Notes: generated by a model from the sequence alone, not told the origin. A stretch of 64,000 bases of DNA from Acanthamoeba sp. SK_2022b (GCA_027943245.1 JANDJZ010000048.1:62001-126000); one strand, 5' to 3'. Shown: positions 46,014-57,315, numbered from the stretch's first letter. Translations and numbers: made by a program.

Positions 46014-47662
46014 CAACCACGGATCAAACGATGAACGAGGGCGAGCGGTAGGGTGCAAAGAGGTCGACAGGTGGCAGCACCTTCCGGCCCAGGGCCTTGG
46101 CGTCCTTGAACAGTTCGTTGATGGCATCCAGATGCTGCAGGTCGGCGTGCTCAAAGTCATTGAGATACGACTTCTGCTCCTGCAGGGCGCGGTCCAACGT
46201 GAGGGAGAAGACGGCAAGCGAGGGCGGAACTGAACCCCCATCGAGCCCCGTGCCCTCGAGGAACGCGTCGCCGAATTCGCCTGCACAGGCACAACGCAAA
46301 TGAGCGCCGGTTTGGCTTGAGACGGCAAAGGGGAGGTTGGGCAGCAACGCTTACCTAAAAACGCGGGGTGGATCCAAATCGGCGGTGGACGCTTGTACAG
46401 TGACTGCAGGCTCATGTGTTCAAACATCTTTTGCTCGGCTGGAGAGGGAGGAGAGCGAGCACGCAAAGTTAGTTGTCGCCCTCGCGAGGCCGCTGTCAAG
46501 GGACTTGGCACAAGTCATGACACACCTTGCTCCTTTTCGATTTCCCAGAAGCTGAAGATTCGGTTCAGCTGGCTGGACTGCTTCACGGCCTGTACAGTGA
46601 AGCGAGAGCGTGAGGTGTGATCGATCGCTTTGCGGCTGGGCAGAGCCCAGGGAAAGGCCGGCGTACGTCGGTGCTCATCGCGTGCGGCCTAAACTCGAAG
46701 TACTTGATCATGAGCCCGGGCGCAAAGGACTCGTTGGTCGAAGCGAACAGGAAGATGGAATCGGTCGAGACGGCAAAGCGGCCATCGGGGGTTTGGAAAA
46801 CGCCCTTGTTGATGGTGCTGCACACCTTACCGTTCACATAGGTCGTCATCTGGCGCGAGCCTCCCCAGCCACCACCCATCGTGATCACGATCCTGCCCAA
46901 GAAAGCCACCAAGGTTCAGGGATCGACGCAACAACTCTATTCGCATTTAAACTGAATTTAAATTAGTGTTGAGAATAAAGCAAAGCGTACCTGGTCCACT
47001 TCTTCTCCTTCATCCAGGCCTCCCGCACGCCATATTCGCCAAAGATGCCCACACCACCGGTCTTGGAGATGTAGGCCTCTCCTTCAGTCTGCTTGTTGGC
47101 GAAGTTGGCCTGGTAGAGCGCAATGCTAAAAATTAAATTTAAAAGAAAAATAAATAAAAGTGGACGTCGTTAGAATGCCGTGCGCAGTGGGGCACAGTGA
47201 CTCAGGTTACCTTTCCTTCGGGTAGGCGTCGATCTTGACGTCCATCGTGAGGGTGTAATCGTTAATGTGTTGTCCGCCATTGGCGGGTAGCTTGACTGCA
47301 GCAACAAACAACGTGAGTGAAGCTTACCTCACAAAAACAAGTTGCAGTGAGTGTCTTTGCTGGGTGCGCTGCACAGGCGTACGGTCAAATTTGAGATAGC
47401 TTTTGGGTGGTACGACAAACGCAGTTGAGCGGTCTTGTTGCACTTCCAGGTGCGCCTCGCCTGCTTCATCGTTGATGACCATCACTTCCTCAGGCATTTT
47501 GCCATGACGGAAATCCCACGATTTTGCGTCCTTGGGCAAAGGTGGTGGTTCGGGCGCCTTGGCACCTCCCTCCTTGCCTCCTTCCTCATCTTCAACGTAG
47601 AGTGACTCATCACGCAAGCCTGCCAAATCATCGAGCTTATCAAAGGGCTTCTGGTGATCCAT
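28951..47662 (-). CDS. Giant DUF3638/DUF3645 protein with SF2/SecA-like ATPase core, LamG, EF-hand and NZF domains
   Basis: The first ATG is at 47660-47662 (MDHQKPFDKLDDLAGL) and the stop TAA at 28951-28953. Dozens of short introns join in frame. I estimate about 4,000 residues. Order: LamG-like domain 1 (46.6-47.3 kb); a long helical body including LISYLTVPYIRLPLILSFF (about 43.2 kb), a DUF3638-family stretch; an acidic insertion with a bipartite nuclear-signal-like run KKGKRKLSP plus RPALRRR (about 41.7 kb); the ATPase core (33.1-36.2 kb); a Lys-rich then Gln/Glu repeat segment (about 32.1-32.3 kb); EF-hand loops; an acidic coiled coil (30.2-30.35 kb); LamG-like domain 2; and two zinc fingers. 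Homologues occur in fungi and protists without known function. Some automatic annotations call them ubiquitin hydrolases, but I see no USP or OTU catalytic motif. Exon borders of the less conserved parts are uncertain, and a split into two genes cannot be fully excluded. Confidence 0.82.
29019..29087 (-). repeat. (CA)n microsatellite ending at a splice acceptor
   Basis: On the coding (minus) strand this is about 34 CA units. The last CAG of the run is itself the acceptor for the exon that starts ATGTGTACGTATGCC and encodes zinc finger 2. Confidence 0.9.
29520..30060 (-). other. LamG/concanavalin-like domain 2 of the giant protein
   Basis: A single exon carries INQYTVTMELMFDERPETLL, then LLPGKWHVVSLSVDTTAGTV, MIYIDGKLAST and CLFGSKDVAE. 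This strand pattern (hydrophobic strand, W-x-x-V, then a short strand with DGK) is typical of LamG-like jelly rolls that bind glycans or proteins. It parallels domain 1 at the other end of the protein. Confidence 0.65.
30483..31619 (-). other. Three EF-hand calcium-binding loops in the giant protein
   Basis: Loop 1 is DQDNSGDLSEEE (about 31580-31616). Loop 2 is DTNRNGLITPAE (about 30714-30750). Loop 3, split by an intron, is DKNQDGCIDYRE (about 30640 and 30490). Each has the calcium ligands at positions 1, 3, 5 and 12, and Gly at 6. Loops 2 and 3 form a normal pair; loop 1 has no obvious partner. Confidence 0.85.
32370..32494 (-). repeat. (TG)n microsatellite next to a splice acceptor
   Basis: On the coding strand this is a TG tract of about 120 bases with three CATGCA-type interruptions. 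It ends a few bases before the acceptor GCGTAG that precedes ANADFVYGEG. Confidence 0.9.
33105..36140 (-). other. SF2/SecA-like helicase core of the giant protein
   Basis: In coding order: motif I MIMGQGKTTVVGP (about 36090-36127), motif Ib-like VISTPTSIKS (joined near 35690), motif II VLIMDEVDLILHP (about 35505-35545), motif III-like GFSGTPSDLMP (about 34040-34066), motif IV-like VVFLDEFDRKM (about 33525-33560), motif V TTGMDIKH (33306-33333), and motif VI AQGAFRMRGIGKGQ (joined 33250/33155). DEVDxIL and MGxGKT are strikingly like SecA's DEVDSIL and TGEGKT. All conserved residues for ATP hydrolysis are present. Confidence 0.72.
39612..39704 (-). repeat. (CA)n(TC)n compound microsatellite in an intron
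   Basis: About 34 CA units followed by about 12 TC units on the coding strand, just after the donor at about 39720. This is the one long repeat in the giant gene that sits near a donor instead of an acceptor. Confidence 0.9.
41058..41119 (-). repeat. (CAA)n trinucleotide repeat in an intron
   Basis: About 20 CAA units on the coding strand, inside the intron between LTQPFPLQ and ICLPEDPLP. It is not coding in my model. Confidence 0.85.
45944..46011 (-). repeat. (TG)n microsatellite next to a splice acceptor
   Basis: About 34 TG units on the coding strand, ending about 10 bases before the acceptor TTAAATCAG that opens the exon FALAVKGGAQ. Confidence 0.9.
46640..47310 (-). other. LamG/concanavalin-like domain 1 of the giant protein
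   Basis: Four exons join as HINDYTLTMDVKIDAYPKES, IALYQANFANKQTEGEAYI, KKWTRIVITMGGGWGG, MTTYVNGKVCSTINKG, and later FLFASTNESFAPGLMIKYFE. The layout (NDYTLTMDVK, then W-x-x-I, then YVNGK) matches domain 2 near the C-terminus (NQYTVTMELM, W-x-x-V, YIDGK), so the two look like diverged copies. Confidence 0.65.
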
Positions 47663-48036
47663 CTTCGCGCCACTGCACTGATGGGAGTTCACACGAAGCG
47701 GCTGATGGGCGAGAAATAAAGTGAAGTTTTGGCGCTGTTGTGGTGATCGGTGATTGATCGTGTGTGGGCAGCTCAGATCTGCGTGGCGTTTGAAATGCTG
47801 CTACAAGACGAAATGACAATTTTTTCCGCGAAGCCTCGTCGCCCCTTTGCTTGCTTTCCTCCTCTTCTCGTCCAGGAAGCAGCCTCCCCACCAACCAGCT
47901 CTTCACTACATATACTCGGTGACGAGGTTCCCGGACCTTCACCCTTATCGTCGCGCATAGTGTGTGTGGTAGCAGGTCCTTTTTTTTGTTGAAGGTCAAG
48001 AATGTACACTCAGCTGCACGCTCCACAGAGCCTCGC
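47663..48036. promoter_or_regulatory. Upstream region of the giant gene, 3' flank of the HECT gene
   Basis: The 374 bases between the HECT stop and the giant gene's ATG show no gene of their own. Short frames on both strands lack family similarity. No clear TATA box is seen. Confidence 0.45.
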
Positions 48037-51000
48037 TCACGACAGCTCGAAACCAGCAGCCGAGCGGATGGCGTAGAGGAGCTTCTGTCGCATGACGTCG
48101 GGGCTCTTGTAGGGGAAGATCTTGAGAAGGTTCATACAGGTCGACGCTGTGGGCAGGTGTTCTGACGTGCGGTCGCTGCCTCCGGCCTTATGGATCGCGA
48201 ACGGCGGGTTTAGATGCCCAAAGCCCAACAGGGGCGGCTGCAGCGAACGTGCGCAGTGAGGGTCACAGAACGCGCATGGGAGCGTCAAGAGAGAGAGAAG
48301 GAGAGCGTACGCGAGAGCAGCTTGTGACGAATTTGAGAAACAGATGCTGGTCCTCGACGCTGAACGTCTGGAGCACCTCCCACAACATGTGGACCGCAGG
48401 GTGATCGTCATGGTATCCTCCGCCGTATTGTACGTGCTTCAGTAGCGAGGAAGAAGAGGTCAGCTAGAGCGATAAAAATGGAGAAATGGAGACAGTGGGG
48501 CAGCTAGTGTTACCTGGCGAAGGTCGATCAGGTCGATTCCGCCCTGCCGACCCGCGATCAAGAGGTGCAGCTCATGTTGGTTGAACATGCGCAGCCATTC
48601 AGGCTTGATAAGGGCAGAGAAGCCCCGCAGAAAGGCCGCGCACTGACGCCTGATCTGCGTATTCAAACGGTAGTGCGCAACTCGGTGGATGTACTCAATC
48701 CTGTTCTCGTTTGTCACGGGGATGTCGCGACCGCCAGGCACCAGTTCTTTCACCTAGTTTTTTACCAACGGGATGCAAGTGAACCACGTGAGTACAAGAG
48801 CTTACCAACGGCATCTTGTAAGTAGTGGCCGACGAACCTCGACTGCACCAAACACGTTGTCGGTGACGGTGAAGTTCAGCGAGAAGTCCTCTTCTACGTT
48901 TCCGTTGTAGTGCTTCAAGATCATCATGTTGCGATGCAGCTCGGGATCCAAGAACACCAGGTCGTTATAGTAGTTGAATTTGGACAGGAGCTTCGCACTG
49001 CAACAAGAGATCACGATGCATTAGTTTCCCTTGTGCACTAGTAGTTAATCGTCCCAAGAGAGGAGCGGGCGACACACGTACAGGAAGAAGTTGGCGAAGG
49101 GAACTTCTACAAGAATCCCCTCGTACATGGCCTTGCCGATCACCCGTCCTAGGAATTCGAAATGGCCTAGGTGGTTCTCTGAGGCGTGATGCGAGTGCGG
49201 GTTGGGATAGAGCAATCGGTCGGGAGTCTCCAAGAACAGGCCATACTCTGGGCCGAACGCTTTCTTGGTAAGCCTGGCCAGGCACAACGCAACCGTCAGC
49301 TTCAGCGCGTTAATGAACAGTCCCCATCCCCAAGAGCCTCGCGTACTCGGTAAGGAACTCCTTGAACACGCCACCACCGTCGATGCCAGCTTCCGGAAGG
49401 CCCTCCGAGTTCACAAAGCTCACTTTTACGACGCCCTTGAGTTTCTCCGCTGAAGGAAGTCATTTGTCTCAAGTGAGCACAATGAATGTTGCACGCAACC
49501 TGCACCGGAGTATGTAGTAAACGCACGTTCAGAGCCGGCGAGGGCAGCGTAGCCGTCCTCGAACACGAAGTCGCGCCGAATGGTGACTCTCGTTTCACCA
49601 CCCCAGGTCCGGTACTCCATCACCGACTCCTTGTTGGCGGCAACCAGCCGAGTGAAGAGCCGAAACCGCATGTCCGCAGGCACCAGGAACGGGATGTGCT
49701 TAAGGATTCGCAAGGCTCGCTTGTGGCCAGCCATCACGTCCACCTCGAACTGGGCAGTGTTGAGCGCAATTTCCTCGGCTGACCAATGATGCTCATTACA
49801 ATACACATGCCGAGAGCTGCAAGTAGGAGAGGTATCAGCAGGATTGAGGAAACTGTATCAAGCATCGAAGCAAGAGAGAGAGAGAGAGAGAACACATACT
49901 TGCGGTCATACAATTGCTGCAGCACAGCGGTGATCGCTTTGCGTAACGGACGATTTTGGAAGACGGCAGGTACATCTCTATCGCCCTTCACCCAGTACAT
50001 TCGGAAGACGACTTTCTGTAGAAGGAACCGTGTGAGTGGCCCGCAATACGCAAACCCCATGTCATTTCAGGGAGCTACCTTGAGTGCAAGACTCATGAAG
50101 AGAACCTCCTTGAGCGAAAAACAGGTCTGTCGCTTGAAGAACTCTTCGTCGTCCAACGACACCAGGACATGGCTATAGCACAAGCAGAACAAGCCCAACA
50201 CGCTAGATACTTCTTCCATCGGGCCTGCAGTGATCTCTGCGTGAGGTTGCTGTCGGTTGATCAAGCAGAGGGGCGAAAGGCGTGCCTGTAACTCCCGTTT
50301 CCACAAACTCATGGAACTCTACGGTCGAAGTAAGCAGACGCCACAAATTGGTAACGATGGTGTGGGCCAGAGCGTTCAACATCGACATCCGGGTCGGGTG
50401 CTCATCGGCCAGTAGAGTCTGGCAGAGCTGACACAGGCCAATCAACCCTCTTCGAAGACAAATAGATACTTGTCAGTTGTTGCAAGAACATCGCCAGGAG
50501 ACAGAGTAAATACCTTGGAAAGACCACGCGGAAAGGCGATAGCTCCTTTTGTGTGGCGGGGGAGGGTGGCTCTGTTGGCAGGAACACTTTGAACAGCGCC
50601 TGAAGAACGGCAGGACTGATGAGACCAGCGACCTGCTGTAGCACAGGGTTTTCGCGTTTTCTGTCCTCCTCGGGCTCGAGCCCATCAAGCTCCTCTTCCA
50701 GGTCCATGTTATCTGCGGATAAAATGCGTGCACGTAAGTCATCAGCAGTAGTTGACCTGGAAAGCAAAAGAGTCATTACCTTCAGACAAGTACGCCATGC
50801 TCCTCGTTTTCTTGACAGCATTGGAGGCAGTGAAGGCTTGAGTGAAGAAGTCGAGCAGCCTACTCACCGCTTCCAAGAACACGGTCTACATCGCCCGTAA
50901 GTAACCATGAGCTAGGCAAGAAGAGAAGCTTGATTTGAATCGTGTACCGAGATCTGCAGGTTGTGCTGTTGAATCGTAGAGTTGACGAGATCGAGGAGAT

Positions 51001-52250
51001 TGTTGAGGATGGCCTTCGGAAGGTCCATTTGCTTGGTATCGAAGTCGTTGGTCGTGATGGAGAGCGAGCTGGGGAACGAGGAGACGAGAGACCGGATGAC
51101 TGATGCTGGGAGGTGTCGCACCAAACGAGGAACGGACAGAACGTTGAGCGTAAAGCGGCGTGATGCCGTTGGAGAAGCGGCCACGAATGCGATGTTTTGA
51201 AACGGCAGTAGGGCCAGCGAAACCAAGGCAAGCAGCACCGAGCCTGCGTCTTGCCCGTCCTTCGGGTTGAGCGGGCTGGCGTCAACCTGAACATGGGTGA
51301 CATTGAGGATGCCTCAACGATTAGAGCACTGGCCAGCCTCTCCTCAAGATCACGAACAGTAGCGCGCGCAAGTACCACTTGGACCAACCCCCGATGGATG
51401 GACTCGAAGAAGCCGTGGTTCATAAGATCGACGAGGATTCGGGAAGCCAGGACGCTCCTCACGTCTTCACCGCCCAGAGACCATTCCGCCGCATTGCAGA
51501 GAGTAAGCAGCAAGCGAATTGAAGGAGAAGGAGCTTGTGCGTCAGACGACCTGCCCCCGACAAGAAGATTAGAGGAGAGAGCAGTTGTTTCATCCAATGA
51601 TTATGAGACAAACGTACTCCGCAACAAGGCGCTGTACACAAATACGAGCCAGACGCTTGGTTGCTACCAACCATCCGAGCCGCGTCTGATCCTTGAGTAT
51701 AGGGGTGAAGTAGTTGGCCGGCTCTGCAGACACGGGGTGAGCATGAAATGTCACAACATCGATGGTGCGTGCCGAGCGCACCAAGGGCCGCCAGTGTGCG
51801 TACCCTTGTTCTTTGTGCTCGTGAGGACAAGCTGGCACATGCGCTGAAAGTGCCCAGCGTCAGCAGGATGAGAGGGAGAATAGAAGTAGAGAAACTGTCG
51901 CAGAAGAGGGAAGAAGATGGGCACAGCTGACGCCAGTGCAGGAGGCAGCATCTGCATCTTGGCCATTTTTTGCTCCCAATCCCCTCGCTCGGTCTCCTTC
52001 TGTCGATGTACTGCACATCTTGCACGATAGAAAGACTTGAAAAAGGCAGTGAGTTGGGATCGCTTCCTTCCTTCAGGGTATTCCACCGTACCTGGATGCG
52101 TGCAGCACTGGCATTCTTCTTCTTGTCAAGGAGGCGGAGCTGTCGCTCTTGTTCTGTTCTCTGCAGAAATCGATTGCGATCTTCCTCTCTACGCTGCCCT
52201 CCCAAGTTGATCTGCTTCCGCCCTACGCCAGTCGCTTGGCTGAGAAACAT
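48037..52250 (-). CDS. HECT-type E3 ubiquitin ligase, UBE3C/Hul5-like
   Basis: The ATG at 52248-52250 opens [20 protein letters not shown], then [17 protein letters not shown] and an IQ-like AARIQ joined to SFYRARCAV. This head (LGGxxRxEExxxxLxRTxxER plus IQ motif) is that of UBE3C. Middle exons are helical. The HECT domain starts near 49.8 kb and includes [22 protein letters not shown] wording at about 49.1 kb (seen as [19 protein letters not shown]). It ends with [19 protein letters not shown]. The catalytic Cys codon is 48136-48138 and the stop is 48037-48039. UBE3C extends chains on proteasome-bound substrates. Many short introns; catalytic residues intact. Confidence 0.92.
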
Positions 52251-52444
52251 GGCGTTGTGATGCGCTGGCCGAATCTAAATCGTTTCAGGGGTTATCCAAT
52301 TGCTCCTCCCTCCTGGTCTTGATGTCAAGTAGCGGATTCGCTTCTTTCTCTTGGATCAGAAAATCTTGCAAATTACGTGGCAATTTTGTTTTTGTTTTCA
52401 AGTTCCGTGAAAGTTTTACGTGCTTGCCGGCCCTGACCCCCCCC
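52251..52444. other. Intergenic between HECT and TTC14 genes
   Basis: This 194-base gap on one strand has nothing beyond the expected promoter of the HECT gene and the 3' flank of TTC14. Confidence 0.4.
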
Positions 52445-55168
52445 TTACGGCCGGGCAGGGGCGTTGGCGGAGGCCACGGGCGAGGAAGGAAAGGCGGGAG
52501 ACGATGCAGCACCGGTGCCAGTGCGTGTAGAGGACGGAGACGCGGAGCGCGATGAGTAGGAGGAAGAGCTGGCCGAGCTTGATGAGTAGGACGAGCGCCT
52601 CTTCTTGTGCTTCCTTCCGGCCGAGCTCCTGTCTCGCTTCCTGCTGTCCCGATCCTTCTCCTTGCCCTTCTTTCGACTGCTGCTCCGCTCTCGTGCGTGC
52701 TTCCTGTCCTTCTCCTTCTCCTTTTCCCTCTTCCTCTTCTTCTTTTTCTTTCGTCTCTTCTCCTCCTTCTCCAGAAGGATCTTCAGTCTTTGAATCTTGT
52801 CTTCGCTCTCCTTGCCCTCGTCTTCCTCGACTGCCTTCTTCGCCTCAGTCTCCTTCAACTGCTCTGCGGCTTTCGTCTTCTCCTCCAGCTGGAACACAAT
52901 ACGTCTGTTAGCGTCTTCCGGCACAGGCCAAATCAAAACGGCTGGACGGTGACGAAGGACAGACAGACGGACCTTTTGTCGTGTGACCTGCAGGTACTTC
53001 CTCGCGTTCGCGTCGGTCGGATCGATTCGAAGAGCCGTCTCAAACTCCTTGATGGCCTGTGGTAGCTGGCTTCTGTTGGCGTAGGCCGCCCCGCGCGCCA
53101 CAAACGCGTCTGCAGGATTGCGGCGGAATGGAACGGGCTCAGCAACATGCCCACAACGCACGGCATAGGAGAGTGGTGCAACGGCACCTCGGTGTTGCGG
53201 GTCCACTTCGAGGGCCTGGTTGTAGCACTTCATGGCCTCTTGGTATTTGCCCTGCTTGGCCAGCCCGATGCCCTGTTCGACACTGCGAGACAGGAGAAAT
53301 GGCCTGAGCAACCATACAGCGCTGATGGTCTCGAAGCCGGGGCCGGGGACGCCATCGTAGCTACGCACGTTTCACTGGCCCATTCCTTGTTTTGCCACGC
53401 GCGCAGCTTCTCGTAATCACCGTCCGTGAGCTCCCTGTGAAGAGGGGTCGCCCAACACCAAGTGTCAGGACCACACAGGCGCCTTCAAGATAAAGGGGAA
53501 CAGGAAGCAGGCGTACGGTGGTTGCTTGAACATGGTGCCTAGTTCCTCGAGCGAGAAGGACGATACCATGTGTTCGACAGCATAGGGGTTGGTGAAGTTT
53601 CTATCACGTCTGAGCCGGTCGTTGTAGCTGGGCATCGCGCTGCCCTCTTCTGCGTCGCCAGTGCGCACGGGCGACAGAGATAGACCCTGTTGTACCGAAA
53701 AAACAAACAAGGCTTGCTTGATGTGAGAAACCCACACCAAACGCGCGATGGTCGGAAAAGAAGAAACGGCAAGGACCAGAAACGTGTCTCCGTCGATCGC
53801 GTGTCGTGAATGAAGAATGCTGAGCTTGATCCGTTCCGCTGCCGGATTGACAGACGTCACAACGGCTGGAATTGGGGTTAGACAGAGGTTGCTGTGCTGA
53901 AGGGACTCAAGGGGACTCAAGGGGCCATACCTTTGATGACATCCCCAACGTGATATGCGTCGGGCATCTCCACAGTGAGGTCGGCGATGTACTTCTCCGA
54001 CAACTCGGTCACGTGGCACAAGGCCTGAGGCACAGGCAACCGGATGAGTTCCTGTTTTCGGGCAGGCTAAGCTCATGGGCAAGTTGCCGCGCCGACAAGT
54101 ACCATAAGGTCGAGTTCGTGTATTTTGTTGAACTCGGCGGTGAATCGAGGCATTGAGCCATCGAGGTGCTCGCAGACCTGCTCCACCTGCACTAAGAGGC
54201 CGTAGGGCTTGATTGACTTGACCCTGCCCTTCACCACCATCCCCTTGTCCAGCACCTGAGCGAGTTACAACCGATCAGAACGACCGTGAAGTGAGCGCCA
54301 TGGGCGCATGCATTCGAATCCGCACCTCGAGGGCTCGCTTCTTCCGCTGTTGGATGAAATCGCCGTTCTTCCACGCCTCTGGGTTGTAGCTCAGGAACGT
54401 GTTGAAGGACGGCAGGGAGGCGAAGCCCGTCAGGGACCTGGAGTCTGCACGATCGCCCATCCATGCGTGGACGCGTTCGCGGGCAGACGAGACGACGAGC
54501 GGTGATCAAGGTTCGGTTCCGACGCGGAGCGAGAAGAGGGCAACAAGGAAGATGCAAGTAGGGGCGAGATGTGAGCATAGAGGACGAACCAGAGGACGAA
54601 GAGCTCTCGGCGGGAGTGAGCGGCGACATCTGGGTGAAGCCGCGCCACACGCCGCCCTCGCCAGGTTCGTCCATAAGGAAGATCTCGATCTTCGTCTTGA
54701 GGAGCTCGGACGGCGAAACAGGAGGCGGGAGCGGCGGTTGTGCGGGGAGCGGCGGCATCGCCCCTGAAGGAAGAGGAGGAGGCATGGTCGCTTCCTCTGG
54801 TGGTGGTGGAGGTGCTGGCGAAGTCTGTGCATGCGCGCGCACGTCAGAATGCGCAAGCCCACTAGGCGCGTGAGCGACAGAGTACCAGAGTGTGGTTACC
54901 CGCGGGCCGGTCGCTCGCTCCTTCATCAAAAAACAAAAAAAACCACATTAAATCTTCTGCACTCATGAGGAAGAAGAGGAGAAGGGACGCACCTTGACCA
55001 TTTTCTGAAGGTGGGGGTGGGTGAGTACTCGACTTTGCAACCAATTGATAGCAATCGATGACGAATAAACCCGTACGCATTAGAAGAGGAGTGAGTAAGA
55101 TGCGATCTACCTGGTCGAGAAATATAGAAAAATATGAAGGAGCGGTTTCGTACCAATTCCCAGTTCAT
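52445..55168 (-). CDS. TTC14: TTC14-like protein (S1 domain, TPR, RS/K-rich tail)
   Basis: The ATG is at 55166-55168 (MNWEL, then an intron) and the stop TAA at 52445-52447. An S1-type OB fold reads LDKGMVVKGRVKSIKPYGLL and VTELSEKYIADL, ending AAERIKLSILHSR. Next come the family block YAVEHMVSSFSLEELGTMF and TPR repeats QGIGLAKQGKYQEAMKCYNQ, ALEVDPQHRGA, FVARGAAYANRSQLPQAIKE and FETALRIDPTDANARKYLQ. The last ~150 residues are a Lys/Glu-rich helix, then a Ser/Arg-rich tail. Domain order equals that of animal TTC14. S1 plus an RS-like tail points to RNA-related work in the nucleus, but no activity is established. A proline-rich insertion at about 54700-54830 lies near the N-terminus. Confidence 0.9.
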
Positions 55169-55353
55169 GCTTCGCCGCTGCGCCCCGGATCGATCAGGGA
55201 ACTAAAGAAAAGGTGGTAAAAAAGCTGGAAGAATCAAGAAAATGAGGAGATATGAAGAAAAAGAACAAGAAATGAGCACCCAACTCCTGTTCAGCATCTT
55301 GTTCTCTTGCACGCATCTTGAGCAAACAGCGAGAGAGCTTGCACAACTAAACG
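55169..55353. promoter_or_regulatory. Divergent promoter region, TTC14 and CIAO3
   Basis: The 185 A-rich bases between opposite start codons must serve both genes. No TATA or CCAAT box is evident. Confidence 0.45.
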
Positions 55354-57315
55354 ATGGCCAGTGAACAATTTAGCGGCATTCTGCAACTCACGGGACTCGA
55401 TGATTTCATCGGGCCAAGCCAGACTTGCATCAAACCTTCCTTGGCCGCTCCGTCAAATCGGTTGCCCTCTAAGCATAAGGAAACGGTCAGCCAACCCCAA
55501 GAGAAAGATCAGTTGAAGCGCGCTCGCATCGAGCTGGACGACGATGGCGTGGGTGTCGTGGAGATCGACGCTGCCGGCGAGAAGAACAAGCTGGAGACGG
55601 CAAAGATCACACTTAACGACTGCCTGGCGTGCAGCGGCTGCATCACATCTGCAGAAAGCGTCCTCATCACACAACAGAGCAAGGAGGAATTTTACTCGAA
55701 CCTCGCTGCCGTGAAGCAGAAGAAGGAAACTGATGGTATATCTTCCTGTCTTTCACTACCTGCCCTCTCTACTTGCGACTCACACGCTGGTCACAGGTGA
55801 AGGGCCTGCCGTGGTCATATCCATCTCGCCTCAGAGCCGGGCGTCGCTGGCGGTCCACTACGGCCTGAACGCCACGCAGACCCTGCGGCGGCTGATCACA
55901 CTCTTCAAGGGCCTTGGTGCCGACTACGTCTTCGACACCAGCTTCTCGCGCGAGTTCTCATTGCTCGAGTCCATGGGCGAGTTCATCGCGCGCCACAAGA
56001 GCGGCGGTCCGCTGCCGGTCCTCGCCTCGGCCTGTCCCGGTTGGATCTGCTACGCCGAGAAGACCCACGGTACTCACCGCCTTGTTCTTGCCTCTTTCCT
56101 CTTGTGTGGTGAACTGACGCTGCCGTGTGTTGTGGTAGGTGACTTCATCCTGCCGTACATCAGCGCGACCAAGTCGCCACAGCAAGTGATGGGCTCCATT
56201 GTCAAGTACTACTTTGGCTCCAGGCTCAACAAGACGTACGTTCTATCCCGTAGGAATGGCAGCTCAAGGGGTGGAGGCATAGAAGGTGCTCACGGGTGGG
56301 GGATCGCCTTGGCGCAGGCCCGAGCAGGTCTATCACGTGGCGATCATGCCCTGTTTCGACAAAAAGCTGGAGGCGAGCCGGGACGACTTCACGAACCAAG
56401 ACCAGGTGCGAGACGTGGACTGCGTGCTCACGGCTGCCGAAGTGCTGGACATCATCAAAGACAAGGGCATCGATTTCGCCTCGCTCGAGGAGTCTGCCAT
56501 CGACAAGCTGTACGTGCTCAACGCCCACGCTTACGCCCACTCTCCCATCACGCTAACTTCTCTCTCTCTCTCTCCCCCCCCAACAGGTTCACCAACATCG
56601 ACGATGAGGGCCAACTGTACGGCCCACCCGGTGGGTCGGGTGGCTACGCTGAAGCCATCTTTCGCCATGCGGCCAAGGCTCTCTATGGGGTGGAGGTGAC
56701 CAACGTCGAATTCAAGGCGGGAAGGTAAGCAGCTTTTGTCAACGCCCCGGCGGGGCATTGGTCAACACTCTCTGCGCTCACCACCTGTTCTCTACCCACC
56801 ACACTCGTCTCTAAGGAACCCGGACTTCAAGACGGTGACGCTGGAGCTCGACGGGGAGGTGAAGCTCAACTTCGCGATCGCCAACGGCTTCAGGAACATT
56901 CAAAACTTCATCCGCACGCTAAAGAAAGGCAGCAGCCCCTACCACTATGTCGAGGTATGCACGCTCTTTCCGTCCGGACTGATGATGGAGAGGGAGAGCC
57001 TGCGTTCACTCACCCTCTCTATCTCTCTCGTAGGTGATGGCGTGTCCCTCGGGCTGTCTGAACGGCGGAGGGCAGATCAAGCCGCAGGAGAAGGCGCCCC
57101 AAGCCAGCAAGGAGCTCGTCAAGAAGCTCGATCAGGTGTATCACGAGGGCCAGCGCCGGCAGGACACCTCCGTGGAGTCGATGCCCCCGGTGGTGCGGCG
57201 AATCTACGACGAATGGCTTGGCGGCGAGGTGGGCGGAGCCGAGGCCAAGCGGTGGCTTCACACGCAGTACCACGCCATCCCCAAGATGTCCAACGCACTG
57301 GCCATCAAGTGGTGA
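55354..57315 (+). CDS. CIAO3: Cytosolic Fe-S assembly factor CIAO3/Nar1 (NARFL)
   Basis: The ATG at 55354 opens [20 protein letters not shown], the standard Nar1 head. The N-terminal [4Fe-4S] ligands are C in SQTCIKP and the cluster CLACSGC (about 55620-55640). The hydrogenase-like core has [70 protein letters not shown] and [13 protein letters not shown], supplying the remaining cysteines. The protein ends ALAIKW, keeping the aromatic C-terminus used for targeting-complex contact. Exons join across introns at about 55735-55796, 56072-56139 and four later sites. Role: hands clusters from the cytosolic scaffold to the CIAO1/CIAO2/MMS19 targeting complex. It is not a hydrogenase. Confidence 0.96.

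Noticed and set aside
28951..47662. Splitting the giant gene into several smaller genes
   Set aside because: Conserved blocks continue in frame across short GT-AG introns, and no gap long enough for a promoter and terminator was seen, though this is not proven without transcripts.
55354..57315. Iron-only hydrogenase
   Set aside because: The head, cysteine spacing and C-terminal W are those of CIAO3/Nar1, which shares the fold but not hydrogenase activity.
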